Shown in pieces: positions 25,191 to 37,449 of a DNA stretch of 64,000 nucleotides (within the stretch, counting starts at the first letter, position 1; every line of letters starts with the position of its first letter). The translations under genes and the position numbers were made by a program. A model generated the notes under the pieces. It ran no database searches. It had not been told where the DNA came from and saw only the letters and a program-made list of their open reading frames with translations. Location: positions 865,443 through 929,442 of the forward strand of contig NW_003314314.1 in assembly GCF_000143415.4 (NCBI RefSeq), read 5' to 3'. Source of the DNA: Selaginella moellendorffii. Its lineage: Eukaryota > Streptophyta > Lycopodiopsida > Selaginellales > Selaginellaceae.

Positions 25191-26760
25191 GGTTACCAAC
25201 TTTGTCCTTCCATTCGTCTTGAAAATACTTGATAAAAGGTACTTCATTTTGAAAATCCACCTCAAAATGTTCAATAAGTTGTTTAATCTCAACTCACATA
25301 ATATTATCATCATGAAAAGTTGCATGAATTGAATGATACATAATATTTCCAAAACGTTTCCATATTTCCATCTTAATATCCCAAGATTTCACTTTACGAA
25401 TAATATATTTGAGCCAATTCCTTCTTACATGCCAAATACATAATAGAATTTGACAATCAAATGTAGCTCTATATAGAGGAAAACAATTAAATTATTTCAT
25501 ATCAAATTAATTACCTTATAACATTAATCTTTGTTTCAGCATCATCAATCATTATTGCCCGTAGTTTCCAATTTGGCATATGTTCTCAAACTTATTTTTT
25601 AAAAGTTATTATCCAATTCTTCATATGTTCTCCTTTCTCACTAGAAGTTAAAACCCATGCAATTGGAATACCATTTCTATGATAATCAAAAGTAAGCATG
25701 GTGTATAATGGGAACTATAAATTATTAAGTATTAATCACTTAAAACTGAATGAAAATTTTACCTTGTAGCGATTAATTCCAAAAGTTGCGTCAAGACTCA
25801 ATAGATTATTATTTGAAAAGTCCACCATCTTTTGTAGTTGCCAAGTTGTTTGGATCCCAATAATAAAACAATCTTTACCTCGATCACCTCTTGATAGAAA
25901 AATACTTTCTCAGGATTTGTGTTCTTCCAAATATGTACACTCTATGCGTCATTCTTATGTAATCGATAAGTTGAAAGTGAATACTTCCTATGCAAATTGT
26001 TGATATCCTGCATAGTTAGAAAATCATCTCGATGAGAAGGTTCACCAGCTAACTTGTTCCTTTCCACAATCTGTATATGCTCATTATAAATCTGATTTGC
26101 TATGAAATCCTGCTAAATCATATGAATCACCCAATGTCAAATATCTGTTGAAAGCTTTTGAGGAAATAATGACTTTCCTCCAGTCAGATCAAGTTGACCA
26201 TGACAAGGAACCCCATTTTTATCACAATGCTCTCTATGATAATATATAATCTGCACATAATCAAGCCATTTGTAAAACTGTTTGACCAAAAAATTGCAAA
26301 GGCAGCCCCGCTTATTAGAACTTTGACTTGGTCTACTTCCAAGTCCTGACTTTGGTGTAGATTTAGCAATCATAATAGAGGATGTTTCACGAGCATCTTG
26401 TTTTCCATATTCACACCAATACCTGTATCAAGAAGTTAGTAATTATATTTTGTTAAAAAAATATACCTAATTAATGATAAAAAGTTTGTATTTTTGGGTT
26501 ATTTCAAATCTTTAGGATCACGATTTTTGTTAGAAAATTGCCAAAAATCCATTCCATCACCCCTTCTCCTCTCACCATCGAGAAACTTGTTCACATCCTT
26601 TTGTAATATATACACTATAGTTTCATTTGATTTAGACAAATTCCAATCTAAATCATCTGCACAAAAATAATCCCTTTCATGGAATTTTTGCACCTCATCA
26701 AGCCATGGGGGATTTTAAATGATTTTCTTGAATCAATATGAAATTAAATTGATTGCTTAC
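25190..26760 (-). pseudogene. Degenerate Mutator-like (MULE) transposase
   Basis: Minus-strand translation in pieces gives, from high to low coordinates: an N-terminal stretch (26693-26499); a zinc-binding-like CLCNFLVKQFY with HCDKNGVPCHG (26290-26200); the DDE core LDATFGINRYK (about 25800-25770); YHRNGIPIAWVLTSSEKG (25680-25625); and the hallmark CIWHVRRNWLK (about 25445-25410). Short introns may once have split it, but stops and frameshifts are frequent. It is a dead autonomous element lying between BAHD units 1 and 2. Confidence 0.75.
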
Positions 26761-26879
26761 CTTTGGAAATTGCTGTGCTGCTGCCATGCTTGATCATAAA
26801 AGAAACAGAAACGTTTTTAGGTCAATTATGGAGCAACCATCCGGCGTGAATGGGTGGACCAGGGCGCGCTAATTGAAAT

Positions 26880-27060
26880 TTGGCTTGGGGCTGTGGCCAC
26901 GTGGAAGTAATTTTAGGGCGCACGCTGGGCGCGGGCGGACGTGCGGGGGCGGGTGGGAGTGCGGGCGGGAGCCGTGAGGGCGAGCGGGCGGGCGGGAGCC
27001 GCGGGCGGGAGTGTGCAGCGGCGACGGACGGGAGAGGGAGTGCGCTGGAGATAAAACAAA
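26880..27060. repeat. GC-rich degenerate minisatellite
   Basis: Irregular repeats of GCGGGCGGGAG-like units form a sharply GC-rich island within otherwise AT-rich DNA. It lies immediately upstream of BAHD copy 2, where the normal 5' end of that gene has been lost. Confidence 0.6.
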
Positions 27061-27118
27061 AAAGAGGGCTGATGCCACGTCATCGCCAGGTAAGCGGAGA
27101 GAGAGAGAGTGAATCAGG

Positions 27119-28441
27119 ATGGTGTTTAACGGGAGGCTGATTTGGTTCGTGCCTTACAGGACTCGCCTTCTCTTCTTCCGAAAGCCTCCTCCCCATCTCT
27201 CCTTCGAGGCCATTGTAGCAAATCTCAAGAGTTCTCTTGCCAAGGCGCTGGTGGAGTTTTATCCCCTGGCAGGGAGATTGCTTGTGAGTGACAGCGAGAA
27301 TGGACTGCGGATGGATGTGGTTTGCAATGACAAAGGCGTGCTCTTCATTGAAGCTAGTGCTACTGGAGTTACTGTTGAGGAGCTCGCAAAGGATGAAGTG
27401 AGTGGTCATTTCGAGGGGATTCCAGCAAAACTAGTGGAAGATCTGGCACAATGTGGAGACTACGATATATCGACAATTCCATGGTCCTTCGATGCTCCTC
27501 TGTTCATCATCCAGGTACTTCAATATATATCCGCATTGATAATCAAGTCGAATCGTATGTAGGTGACAGAGCTTTCTTGTGGAGGCATTTGCATCTCCGT
27601 CAAGTTCAATCACCAGCTTTTAGATGGAGCTGGGACCTGGAACTTTGTCAAGTCATGGGCCGAGGTCTGTTGTGGTAAATCTATGTCACTCAAGCCCGTG
27701 GTCGTGGAAACTCCACCATGCATTGCAGTCTCGGACGATCATCCCACAGATTTTGAGCTTCCAGCAGGGTTTGGAAGGGCCTGCAACGCGGATTTACTGA
27801 AATTAAGCACCAAGTCAACATCGCAGTCCGCGGAGTATGACATGAAGTGCTTTGCATTCAAGAAGGAGATGATCCAAAAGATGAAGCTCGAGAATCCAGG
27901 GTTCAGCTCGTTCCAGCTTCTCACGAGTTTCATATGGTCCAGAGTTAACGCTGCGAGAGATCTCAAGGATGACGAAACCACTACTCTTGTGTTTGCAGCA
28001 AACTGTAGAGGACGGATCAAGACTGTGCCGAAGGGATTCGTAGGAATGGCCGTGGTGTATGATCACGTTTCCACCAAAGTCTCGAGCCTACGAGCTCAGG
28101 GAAATGAGCTGAGAAATGGGGCGGATCTTCTCAAGAAAAAGATCGGTGATTTGCTCACGGAGGAAGGCGCGGGTCTCTACTCAAAGGCTGTGAGCAGTGG
28201 CGACAGGGGCTTCACAGCTTTTCCTCAATCTAAGATGGAAACAGCATTGATCGTTGGAAGTTCGTTCTACTTCCCGGTTTTCGAGGACTTTGGATTTGGA
28301 AAGCCGGTTGGAATGACGCTGGTTCGTCCTTCTGATGATAGCAAGCTATACTATTTCCCAGGGAAGGAGGAAGGTGATGTGGTAGCTTATATTGGGCTCA
28401 CAAGTCACGCGATGAGAAAGCTTAGTTTTCCACAGGTTTGA
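27119..28441 (+). CDS. BAHD acyltransferase, copy 2 (N-terminus replaced)
   Basis: Exons 27119-27514 and 27563-28441 encode 424 aa. From residue 8 (WFVPYRTRLL) on, it matches copy 1 almost base for base; exon 2 differs by one residue (W for L before AEVCC). The first ~42 residues of copies 1 and 3 are missing and a new ATG with seven unrelated residues takes their place, fused to GC-rich upstream DNA. HQLLD and DFGFG are intact. The lost segment includes the first beta strand of the BAHD fold, so activity is doubtful. The promoter is also new. Confidence 0.8.
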
Positions 28442-28464
28442 AACAATATAAAGTTGTCTCTTTG

Positions 28465-29245
28465 CCCTTCACCGCGGGACGGCATGGAGATCGAGGCGAG
28501 GATCTTCGAGACAGATGTTTCTGATGGTACTGTGATTGTTGACATGCACGGGAAGCTCCAGATAATGGGTCGGGCCATCTCGGCTTTTGGCTGGATCAAG
28601 GAATGTTGTCTCCTTGACTGCTATGTTCTCAGAATTTGCCCGGAATGGGCATTACAGAGACGCTCTCTCGAGCTCTCGAGCTCCTCCATGGATTTGGAGG
28701 GAGTCAAGCCAAATGGCTTGCCATTTTTTTTTTCCCTGGAAGCCTGCGCCGGTCCCGGGAATAGAATCTGCTGTAAAATTTTCCACTCCCGAAATCGAGG
28801 GAATGGAGCTTATGCGCTGGGGAAATGCGGTCACGTTGCGCGATGATGGCGGCGTATGCCCAAAACGGACAGCACAGGGAAGCGCTCCGAGTCTTTAGCG
28901 AGCTCGACACGATGCTGGATCGCGAGCGTCTTGAAGGCGTCCTCAAGTTTGGCCATGGCTAGAATCTCGGATCCTTGCTAGTGGAATTCGCGTGAGCGTG
29001 ATCGTGGTCGTCATCACTTACAGAAAGTGTGGAGCTCTCAGCCTCGCGAGATCCACGTTCAATGGCCTGTGCTGGAACACGATGATCTCCGCCAACTTGC
29101 AGCACAGCAACGCCAGGAAGTGCTCAAGCTCTTCAACGAGCTCAAACAAGCCGGGACTTTGAGCGAGCACTTGGGGGGCTGCATGATCGATCTGCTGGGA
29201 CGAGCTGGGGGATTTGAAGAGGCTGAGAGAGTGGTTGCTCCATGA
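28465..29245 (+). pseudogene. Decayed PPR gene, copy 2
   Basis: It is nearly identical to copy 1 at 22410-23190, with the same PPR fragments and most of the same disabling changes, which shows that decay preceded this duplication. Conserved non-coding sequence continues to about 29750. Confidence 0.75.
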
Positions 29246-29967
29246 AACGCAATGTCCCCTCCTGATCATGAATGTCGTCTCTCAATCACCAAGTCCTGGA
29301 TAAAACCAGGGCATGGCATTTCGTAGTTCGATATAAGCTGCGGCAAATCCCCGTCACTTGTGGTCGTGGAAACTCCCCTGGACAACGAGCAGAGCTGGAG
29401 ATTTAGCTCCCGCCGATTTTTCATGCGGTGGAAGATTAGAACTTGTTCACACTATCAACGCCATGAAAAGCTTCTCGTTTGCTTCTCGTTTGCCCAGGAG
29501 TGAGATTCCACGGCAAAGAGATGGAAGACCCCGTTCTTCTCAGTCAAGTGCTGTGAAAGCTCTCCAACGCTGGAAACTATGACTCTCAGTTGGAGATGTA
29601 CGCTTTCTCATGACATGAGAAGGAGTTGCCACCTCATAGATCCACGTTGGCTGGAGTTGAGTAGATCAGAGCCACATTGTCCACGCTATGTTTTGACACT
29701 CTTGAGACTGTCATGTTCAGGACGGCCTCCATGGACATGCAAGCCACCTCTATATGAGCCATGACTACAGCGCTCTAGGCTCGCCTCTGTCCCACCGTCA
29801 TAGATTTTGTTTTAGTGCAGACAGGGTGTGACTGGCGGAGTCTTCTAGATCCTTTTGGGTATGTCCTTGAGAGCGTTCCTGGCTGAAAGATCCAGCTCTC
29901 TCTCCTCGCCACCAAGGCACTGGCGATAGCTTCGAAGGTAGTAAACGCAGCTGCGATTGCAAGAGCA

Positions 29968-30142
29968 TGTAGGAATAATGATGAACACGACAAGTAAAAC
30001 GATTCATATCAGAAGCAGTCCGAATTGTGATCAGATCTCTGGTGATTTCCGATTTGATTGAAGTTGTATATATATACAGCCATATATGAATCAATGGGTG
30101 GGTTGAAGTGAAATCCATTCTTCTTGCTCCGCTTTTCTTTCA
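29968..30142 (+). repeat. copia 5' LTR
   Basis: 175 bp. It includes the probable promoter and the TATATATA stretch near 30067. Confidence 0.9.
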
Positions 30143-30198
30143 TGGTATCAGAGCTCAGTTTCTGAACTCTTTCTTCTCCTTTCTTTGTGCCTCACATC

Positions 30199-33100
30199 AT
30201 GAGCTGCAGCAAAGTTGGATTGATCTTGCTTCAGGGAGTCACTGCCTTTGATGGGAGGAGAGGGTTCAACACCTGGTCTGAGAAAATGATGCGCATGCTG
30301 CAGATGGAAGAACTCTGGGAAATCGTTTCACCACCGACAATCGCTGCAGATGCTCGTATGCGGCAAGCCCCTGCTGCATTGGGAGCTTCAACTTCGGTGG
30401 AAGGAGAAGTCGTGGATGAAGAGGCAATTCGTGCCTTTGTTGCAGCAGCTTGACAACAGCTTGATCCAGGGGAACAAGCTGCGCTGGAGAAGAAGGAATC
30501 TCGAGCAAAAGGATTGATTCTTTCTAAGCTTGCAGATGCCCTTATGATGCGTTTGCGTCATAAGAGTGCTTGTGAGATCTGGGCTCATCTCCACAACAAG
30601 TATGCTGTTCTTTCCCTCTCCAAGATCAGCACGGTCGAGACTTGCATTCATGAGACCCATTTTCATCCAGGCGAGAACTTTGAAGAGTTCCTCGCCAAGA
30701 TGCAAGATTTGTGGATGGAGCTTGAAGGCAGTCCAGCGGCGTTCAACGAAAGCAAGAAAGTTCTGGCACTTTGCGAGGCCATGCAAGATTCTTCTTTTAG
30801 TTCTTGCATCCCACACATATCATCGAGGCAGAGGAGGCCGCGGAAGAGGAGGACAAGGCAGAGGTTGCGGGTTTAGGGGAAATCCGCAGCAGCAGCAGAA
30901 TTCAGGGAATTCTGGTAAAGAAGCAGTAGTTCGGGATTGTTTTGTGGGCAAGAACAAACAGGAATGCTGGACCTGTGGGATGCCAGGACACTACTCCAAG
31001 GATTGCCTAGTTGCAGCTTGGCTGCAACGCATGAACATAGGGCTCGCAGCAAATGCTCAGGAAGGGGAAACACGGGAACTTGCGGCATCATCTGAGGTAG
31101 CAGTTCCAAACGTTTTTGAAAAACTGACCATTGATTCAGGTTCAGAGAGACACCTGATGCAAAGCGGGTCGAACTTTGTGCAGTTGCGTACTGCAAAAGG
31201 GAAGTGCATTCGTGTGGGAGATAGAAGCATTTTACCTATTTGCACAACTGGGGATGTGCGAGTTCCACTGGGAAGAAAGTCTTTGCTCTTGAAGAATGCA
31301 TAGTATGTTCCAAAGATAGTGAAGAATCTGATTTTTGTAGCCAAGCTTACGGATGAAGGTCTGGATGTGAATTTCTCCAAACATCAATGTCAAGTTCTTG
31401 CAAATGGTCGTCCATTACTGCATTTTCCCATATGTGGTAACTTGTTTGAGAAGGAGATAGCTTTTGGAGAAAAATCAAACGCGAGATATGCATGACTGCA
31501 GATAGTTCTCTCTGGCATTCTCGATTTGCACATGCCAATCCCCCTCTCATCAGGTGTATGCAGAAGCATGAGCTTGTGGATGGCTTCAACGACCACGTTC
31601 TTCAAAGTTCAGCAAAATGTCACACTTGCATTCTTGGCAAGCAAACCCGTTGTACTTTCAAACCTGCTGTGATCAGAAGCACTCGTCCCTTGCAGCTCAT
31701 TCACTCAGATGTTTGTGGACCCATGCAACTGTTTGCTCAGAATGGCACGAAGTATTTTGTGACGCTTACAGATGATTTCTCAAGACACACGGACGTCTTC
31801 TTCTTCATCACAAAGATGAAGTCTTCAGCAAATTCAAGCAATTCGTAGCAGAAGCCGAAGTGAAAACTGGTCAGAGGGTTGGCTGTTTACATATTGATTC
31901 AGGAGGTGAATATGTCAAGCAGTTCTGTGCTAAATGAGGAATTCTTCATCAGTGCTCTTGCTCTTATACCCCTCAACAGAATGGAGTCTCTGAGTGCAAG
32001 AACAAGACAATCATGAATGCAATTCAGTGCTTCCTTCAAGAATCAGGACTACCAAAATTCCTCTGGGCTGAAGCAGTCGGATTAGCTGTGCACATTCAAA
32101 ACCTTCTCCCTCATTCTCGCAATCCCAACAAGATCCCAGAAGAGCTTTGGACTAGTCAAAGACAATCAGTGGTGCATCTCAAGTGTTTTGGTTGTTTAAG
32201 CTTTGCAAAAAGGGTGGATGAGCATCTCGATAAGTTGGAGAGCAGAAGCAAGCTGGCCTTTCTTGTTGGATACGATTCCAATTCAAAAGGATATTGCATA
32301 TACTAGCCTGGTAATCATCAAATTTCTGTAAGCATGTAAGCTCCTAAGTTTAGACTTCTTGGGAGGTCACCCAGCCCAATACTATTCAAACCCAAAGACG
32401 CTTAACCCCAAATATCCCAAGACCCTTAACCGATTGGAAAAGGGGGTGCACTCTTATTCATGAGCCCTTTCCCTCTATATTTGAACCCTTATGGATCGTC
32501 TCTCGAGTTGTTCCCTTTGGTTGTTTACAAAGCACTGATGTTCATTTTGATGAATGAACACTCTACAAAGATCATGTTCAAGAAGAAGGAAGCTCAAATC
32601 AAAATATGAACTAGACTCCGGAAGAATGGAGTTGGGATGGTGTTGAAGACGATGATGAAGATGACGATGATTTAACAATCATCTATCCCTCATCTCCTTT
32701 AGCAGACGATTCTCCAACAACAGTCTCTGGATCTTTTCTTCTTGAAGAACAAGGCAATGCTGCTCATTGTGCATGAACTGGAGAAGTCGACAGGCTCACA
32801 CGTGATCTACCATTCAATGTGGAGAACTATGGGTGGACATCATCTGGACGATCAAGCAGAGTACCTCATCCCAAGCAATAGTCTTTTGCAGCAATAGAAA
32901 TAGCTTCTAAACCAGTCAACTTTGAGCAAGCCATTCAAGCTCCTGATGCAAATAAGTGGATTTCAGCAATGCAAGATGAGTTGAATTCTCTTGATGAGAA
33001 CCAGACTTATGACTTGGTGGAAGCTCCTGAAGGATGTGAAGTTGTTGGATCATGCTGGGTGTTCAAGCTTCATAGAAATCCTGATGGATCGGTACAGCGT

Positions 33101-34400
33101 TATAAAGCAAGACTTGTTGCTCAAGGATATTCACAAGTTCCTGGAGTGGATTTTGATGAGACGTTCTCACCAATTGTGAAGTAGACAAGTATTAGAATGC
33201 TTCTGGCTTTTTCAGCGGAGTTTGATTTGTGTGCACATCACATGGACGTAAAAACAGCCTTCCTTAATGGGAACTTGAAGGAAGAGATATTTATGCGGCA
33301 ACCCCCAGGCTTTGAGCTTTTTGGATCACGGTGCTCCGAACTAGTCTGCAAGCTTCGCAAGGCTCTTTATGGCCTTAAGCAGGCTTCCCATCAGTGGTAT
33401 GAATGTTTGGATTCTTTTCTTATGGATCTCGGTATGTAGAGGTTGAACAGCAATGGAAATCTATATCTTCTTCAGCAGGGTGATCACTTTGTTGTGATAG
33501 CAGTTTATGTGGACGACTGTTTGATTGTCAGCAACAATGACACTGTTTTGAAGGATGTGAAGATCAAGCTTATGGACAAGTTTGTGATGAAGGACTTAGG
33601 AGTTGTGCGGCAGCTATTAGGGATGGAAGTTGACAGGGATGAAGCAGATAGGACAATCACCCTCACATAGTGCCAATATGTGAAGAAGCTTCTCAACCAG
33701 TTCAACATGACAAGTTGCAAATCCGTGGCTACACCAGTCATCACTAGCATTAAGTTCACAAGCAAGATGGATGATTTATTTGACTAGCACTCAGTCTACC
33801 GATCGCTTGTTGGAGGACTACTCTACCTCACCAACATGACTCGCCCCAACATCTCCTTTGCCGTTGGTCTCCTCAGCCGATACATGCAATCTCCGAGTTG
33901 TTATCATTGGCAAATGGCAAAGAGAGTTTTGAGGTATTTGAAAGGAACGGTTGCGCATGGACTGGTTTACAAATGCTCAGGTCAGTCCAAACTTGTTCTT
34001 CAAGTTTACTGCGATGCAGATTGGGCTGGCAACTTGGATACACAATATTCAACCTCCGGAATTTGCTACATAATTGCTAGTGCTCCGGTTTCATGGGGAA
34101 GCAAGAAGCAAACGACGGTTGCTCTTTTCAGTGCAGAAGCAGAGTACATAGCTGCCAGTACAGCAGCAAGGGAGATCATCTGGCTTTGTCGATGACTTGG
34201 AGAACTCAATCAACAGCTATCAAATGCGACCATTCTGCATTGCGACAACAAAAGTGCAATCGCCATGTCAAAGAATCCTGTGTTTCATGCTTGTACGAAA
34301 CATATAGACGGGCAGCATCACTTCATTCGTGAACATGTAGCAGCTGGAGATCTTCACCTGGAATACGTTCCTTCATAGTATCAGTTGGCAGACCTTCTAA
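30199..34400 (+). pseudogene. copia gag-pol, inactivated
   Basis: Gag starts MSCSKVGLILLQG at 30199. Domains follow in copia order: a UBN2-type gag; a zinc knuckle CWTCGMPGHYSKDC at about 30967-31008; a protease with DSG (31134); the GAG-pre-integrase and integrase core (HSDVCGPM near 31700, IDSGGEY near 31900, NGVSE near 31982); reverse transcriptase with AFLNG and YVDD (near 33510); and RNase H with CDADWAG (near 34012). Integrase before reverse transcriptase identifies copia. At least seven in-frame stops (for example 30451, 31303, 33182, 33437, 33668, 34193) and frame changes inactivate it. Confidence 0.88.
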
Positions 34401-34480
34401 CCAAGCCACTTTCGGAGCTCACATTCATCAAGCTGAGGAATCAACTTGGAGTATCAAGCACCCTCAGCTTGAAGGGGGAG

Positions 34481-34655
34481 TGTAGGAATAATGATAAACA
34501 CGACAAGCAAGACGATTCATATCAGAAGTAGTCCAAATTGTGATCAGATCTCTGGTGATTTCCAATTTGATTGAAGTTGTATATATATACAGCCATATAT
34601 GAATCAATGCGTGGGTTGAAGTGAAATCCATTGTTCTTGCTCCACTTTTCTTTCA
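34481..34655 (+). repeat. copia 3' LTR
   Basis: 175 bp, about 95% identical to the 5' LTR. It is preceded by the polypurine tract and followed by GAGCA. Confidence 0.9.
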
Positions 34656-35160
34656 GAGCAGTCATCATCACTGAAGCAGTAGTGGACACTCTCCTCTCGA
34701 GGTGCTGTTTGGACTGAGAAAATGAGGAAGATCGCCATCAAGATCTTCATCTTTGCCATTCCTGGTGGAAACCTTAAGCGGGAGCACGAAACTCTCGAAG
34801 TTCACACTGCCTGGTCCTTAGAAACTCTCGAATCGAAATGAAAGAAGAAACACTCTTTACTTTTATGGTGTATCCACCACATCCAAGCACCGAGAACCTT
34901 TCACGTGTCCCAGCGATTCACTACTCTTCCAGCAGTGTAATCGTCTTCCAGCTCAAGCAGACACATGACAGGTGCTGCAAGAAGACAAAAGAAAACGATG
35001 TGTCACACTATAATCTTCTATGCTAGCTCCACGTTGTTCCTGAGTGCCTCCGATAAGTTTGCGATGGATAGAGCACCGTAGCTCTGCTGCTGCTAATCCA
35101 TTCCCTGCATATTTGGAGGCAGGTTCGAAAACAGAAGATAAGCTGAAGCTTGAGATTGCT

Positions 35161-35925
35161 AACAATTGATATTTGTAACTAAATTTAAGACACAATAGTT
35201 TTATATTAGAAAATTATAAATTCTTATTTAAGTAATTTATAATAGTTATAAACAAAAAAAATTGTAGTTTTGACCAGAAAATATGTAATTGTTATGTTTA
35301 GTTCTTATTTATGACTAAATTTTAAGTCCAAAAAGAAAAGTTATAAACATAGTGGTAAAGATGGGAATTTAAGTCATTATTTATGATGATATTTAAAAAT
35401 AAACAGTTTTCTATTCTAATTTATTACCAATATGTCTTAATGCTTGTCTTTGATTTTGGAGTTACATTTTTTTCTATTTTAGAAGCTTAAAGGTGCTCTT
35501 GATAAATACTATCTAGGTCGTGGTGAATGAATGCAAGTATTTTTTTTTTATGTCAATTTTATTACTTTATATTATTTGTTGTTTCATATTTGCTAGCTTT
35601 CCTTATAAGAGAATGCATACAATCACCCACAGCAATGGAATTTACAAGGAACTCATCAATCTTCAGCATTTCCTTTATAAAACGTTCATGGTAATGGATT
35701 TAAATGAAAGTTTTCCTTTGGTTTCTCTCATTTGTCATTACTCTGTGTTATCAAAAATGGATATAACCACCTTTTTTATTTTCCTAAGCCAAGCCCAACT
35801 TTTTATAATACTCTTAATGCTTCTCGCAACTCCAAATTTTCCTCCAAGAATAATTTATAAGATAAGTAAAACCCTAAAATCACCAGGGAAAAACTAAAGG
35901 CATAGGATATACTCTACATTTAACT
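35161..35925. repeat. AT-rich duplicated segment (copy 2)
   Basis: It matches 24430-25190 with small indels, but the matching ends where the transposase remnant starts in copy 1. It leads directly into BAHD copy 3. The open frame at 35520-35897 has no counterpart protein and is not a gene. Confidence 0.65.
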
Positions 35926-35997
35926 AATGTTTCCTTATCACCTTGATTAAGTTTGGTCGAGCCTTCTCTCTCTCCTCTAAAGTCAGAAGTTTTGGCT

Positions 35998-37425
35998 ATG
36001 GCGCTGGAGTCTTCCAGGATCACAGTGGCGAACATTTGCTTGGTTTCTCCAAGTTACAGCCCGGAGAATGTCAATCTGTTGGAGAGGAAGAAGCAAATGC
36101 GTCTCGGTGCTGCTTCTCATATGATTTGGTTCGTGCCTTACAGGACTCGCCTTCTCTTCTTCCGAAAGCCTCCTCCCCATCTCTCCTTCGAGGCCATTGT
36201 AGCAAATCTCAAGAGTTCTCTTGCCAAGGCGCTGGTGGAGTTTTATCCCCTGGCAGGGAGATTGCTTGTGAGTGACAGCGAGAATGGACTGCGGATGGAT
36301 GTGGTTTGCAATGACAAAGGCGTGCTCTTCATTGAAGCCAGTGCTACTGGAGTTACTGTTGAGGAGCTCGCAAAGGATGAAGTGAGTGGTCATTTTGAGG
36401 GGATTCCAGCAAAACTAGTGGAAGATCTGGCACAATGTGGAGACTACGATATATTAACAATTCCATGGTCCTTCGATGCTCCTCTGTTCATCATCCAGGT
36501 ACTTCAATATATATTCGCATTGATAATCAAGTCGAATCGAATGTAGGTGACAGAGCTTTCTTGTGGAGGCATTTGCATCTCCGTCAAGTTCAATCACCAG
36601 CTTTTAGATGGAGCTGGGACCTGGAACTTTGTCAAGTCATGGGCCGAGGTCTGTTGTGGTAAATCTATGTCACTCAAGCCCGTGGTCGTGGAAACTCCAC
36701 CATGCATTGCGGTCTCGGACGATCATCCCACAGATTTTGAGCTTCCAGCAGGGTTTGAAAGGATCTGCAACGCGGATTTACTGAAATTAAGCACCAAGTC
36801 AACATCGCAGTCCGCGGAGTATGACATGAAGTGCTTTGCATTCAAGAAGGAGAAGATCCAAAAGATGAAGCTCGAGAATCCAGGGTTTAGCTCGTTCCAG
36901 CTTCTCACGAGTTTCATATGGTCCAGAGTTAACGCTGCGAGAGATCTCAAGGATGACGAAACCACTACTGTTGTATTCGCGGCGAACTGTAGAGGACGGA
37001 TCAAGACTGTGCCGAAGGGATTCGTAGGAATGGCCGCGGTGTATGATCACGTTTCCACCAAAGTCTCGAGCCTACGAGCTCAGGGAAATGAGCTGAGAAA
37101 CGGGGCGGATCTTCTCAAGAAAAAGATTGGTGATTTGCTCACGGAGGAAGGCGTGGGTCTCTACTCAAAGGTTGTGAGCAGTGGCGACAGGGGCTTCACA
37201 GCGCTTCCTCAATCTAAGACGGAAACAGCATTGATCCTTGGAAGTTCGTTCTACTTCCCGGTTTTCGAGGACTTTGGATTTGGAAAGCCGGTTGGAATGA
37301 CGCTGGTTCATCCTTCTGAGGATGGCAGGCTATACTATTTCCCAGGGAAGGAGGAAGGTGATGTGGTAGCATATATTGGGCTCACAAGTCACGCGATGAG
37401 AAAGCTTAGTTTTCCACAGGTTTGA
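35998..37425 (+). CDS. BAHD acyltransferase, copy 3
   Basis: Exons 35998-36498 and 36547-37425 encode 459 aa with the same 48-bp intron position as copy 1. HQLLD and DFGFG are intact. It differs from copy 1 at about two dozen residues, many in the C-terminal half (for example VGLYSKVVSS, LPQSKTETALILG, VHPSEDGRL). It is therefore an older duplicate than the copy 1/2 pair. It has the full N-terminus and a conserved 5' flank, so it is a good candidate for a second active enzyme, perhaps with altered substrate choice. Confidence 0.9.
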
Positions 37426-37449
37426 AACAATATAAAGTTCTCTTTGCCC

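Larger units (their letters stand above)
29968..34655 (+). mobile_element. Complete-structure Ty1/copia element with decayed coding region
   Basis: The element is 4,688 bp, with two 175-bp LTRs (29968-30142, 34481-34655) that begin TGTAGG and end TTTCA. The primer-binding site TGGTATCAGAGC follows at once (30143), and the polypurine tract GAAGGGGGAG precedes the 3' LTR. GAGCA duplications flank it (29963-29967, 34656-34660). I count nine differences between the LTRs (about 5%), all substitutions, so the insertion is not recent. It lies in the peptide gene copy C. Confidence 0.92.
29845..34759 (-). pseudogene. Secreted cysteine-rich peptide, copy C, split by a copia element
   Basis: The 5' part of the frame (34759 down to 34656) holds the start, signal peptide and first cysteines. 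The 3' part (29967 down to 29845) holds the last cysteines and the tail ending DIPKRI. Between them sits the copia element 29968-34655, flanked by GAGCA duplications. Without the insertion the frame would match copy B closely, so this copy was intact when hit. It is now non-functional. Confidence 0.85.

Noticed and set aside
26920-27060. GC-rich repeats as a CpG promoter or CRISPR-like array
   Set aside because: Repeat units are irregular with no spacers; a degenerate minisatellite is the simpler reading, and CRISPR is not expected in plant nuclear DNA.
35520-35897. 125-aa hydrophobic frame
   Set aside because: It lies in AT-rich duplicated DNA and is not kept in the paralogous segment at 24.8-25.2 kb.
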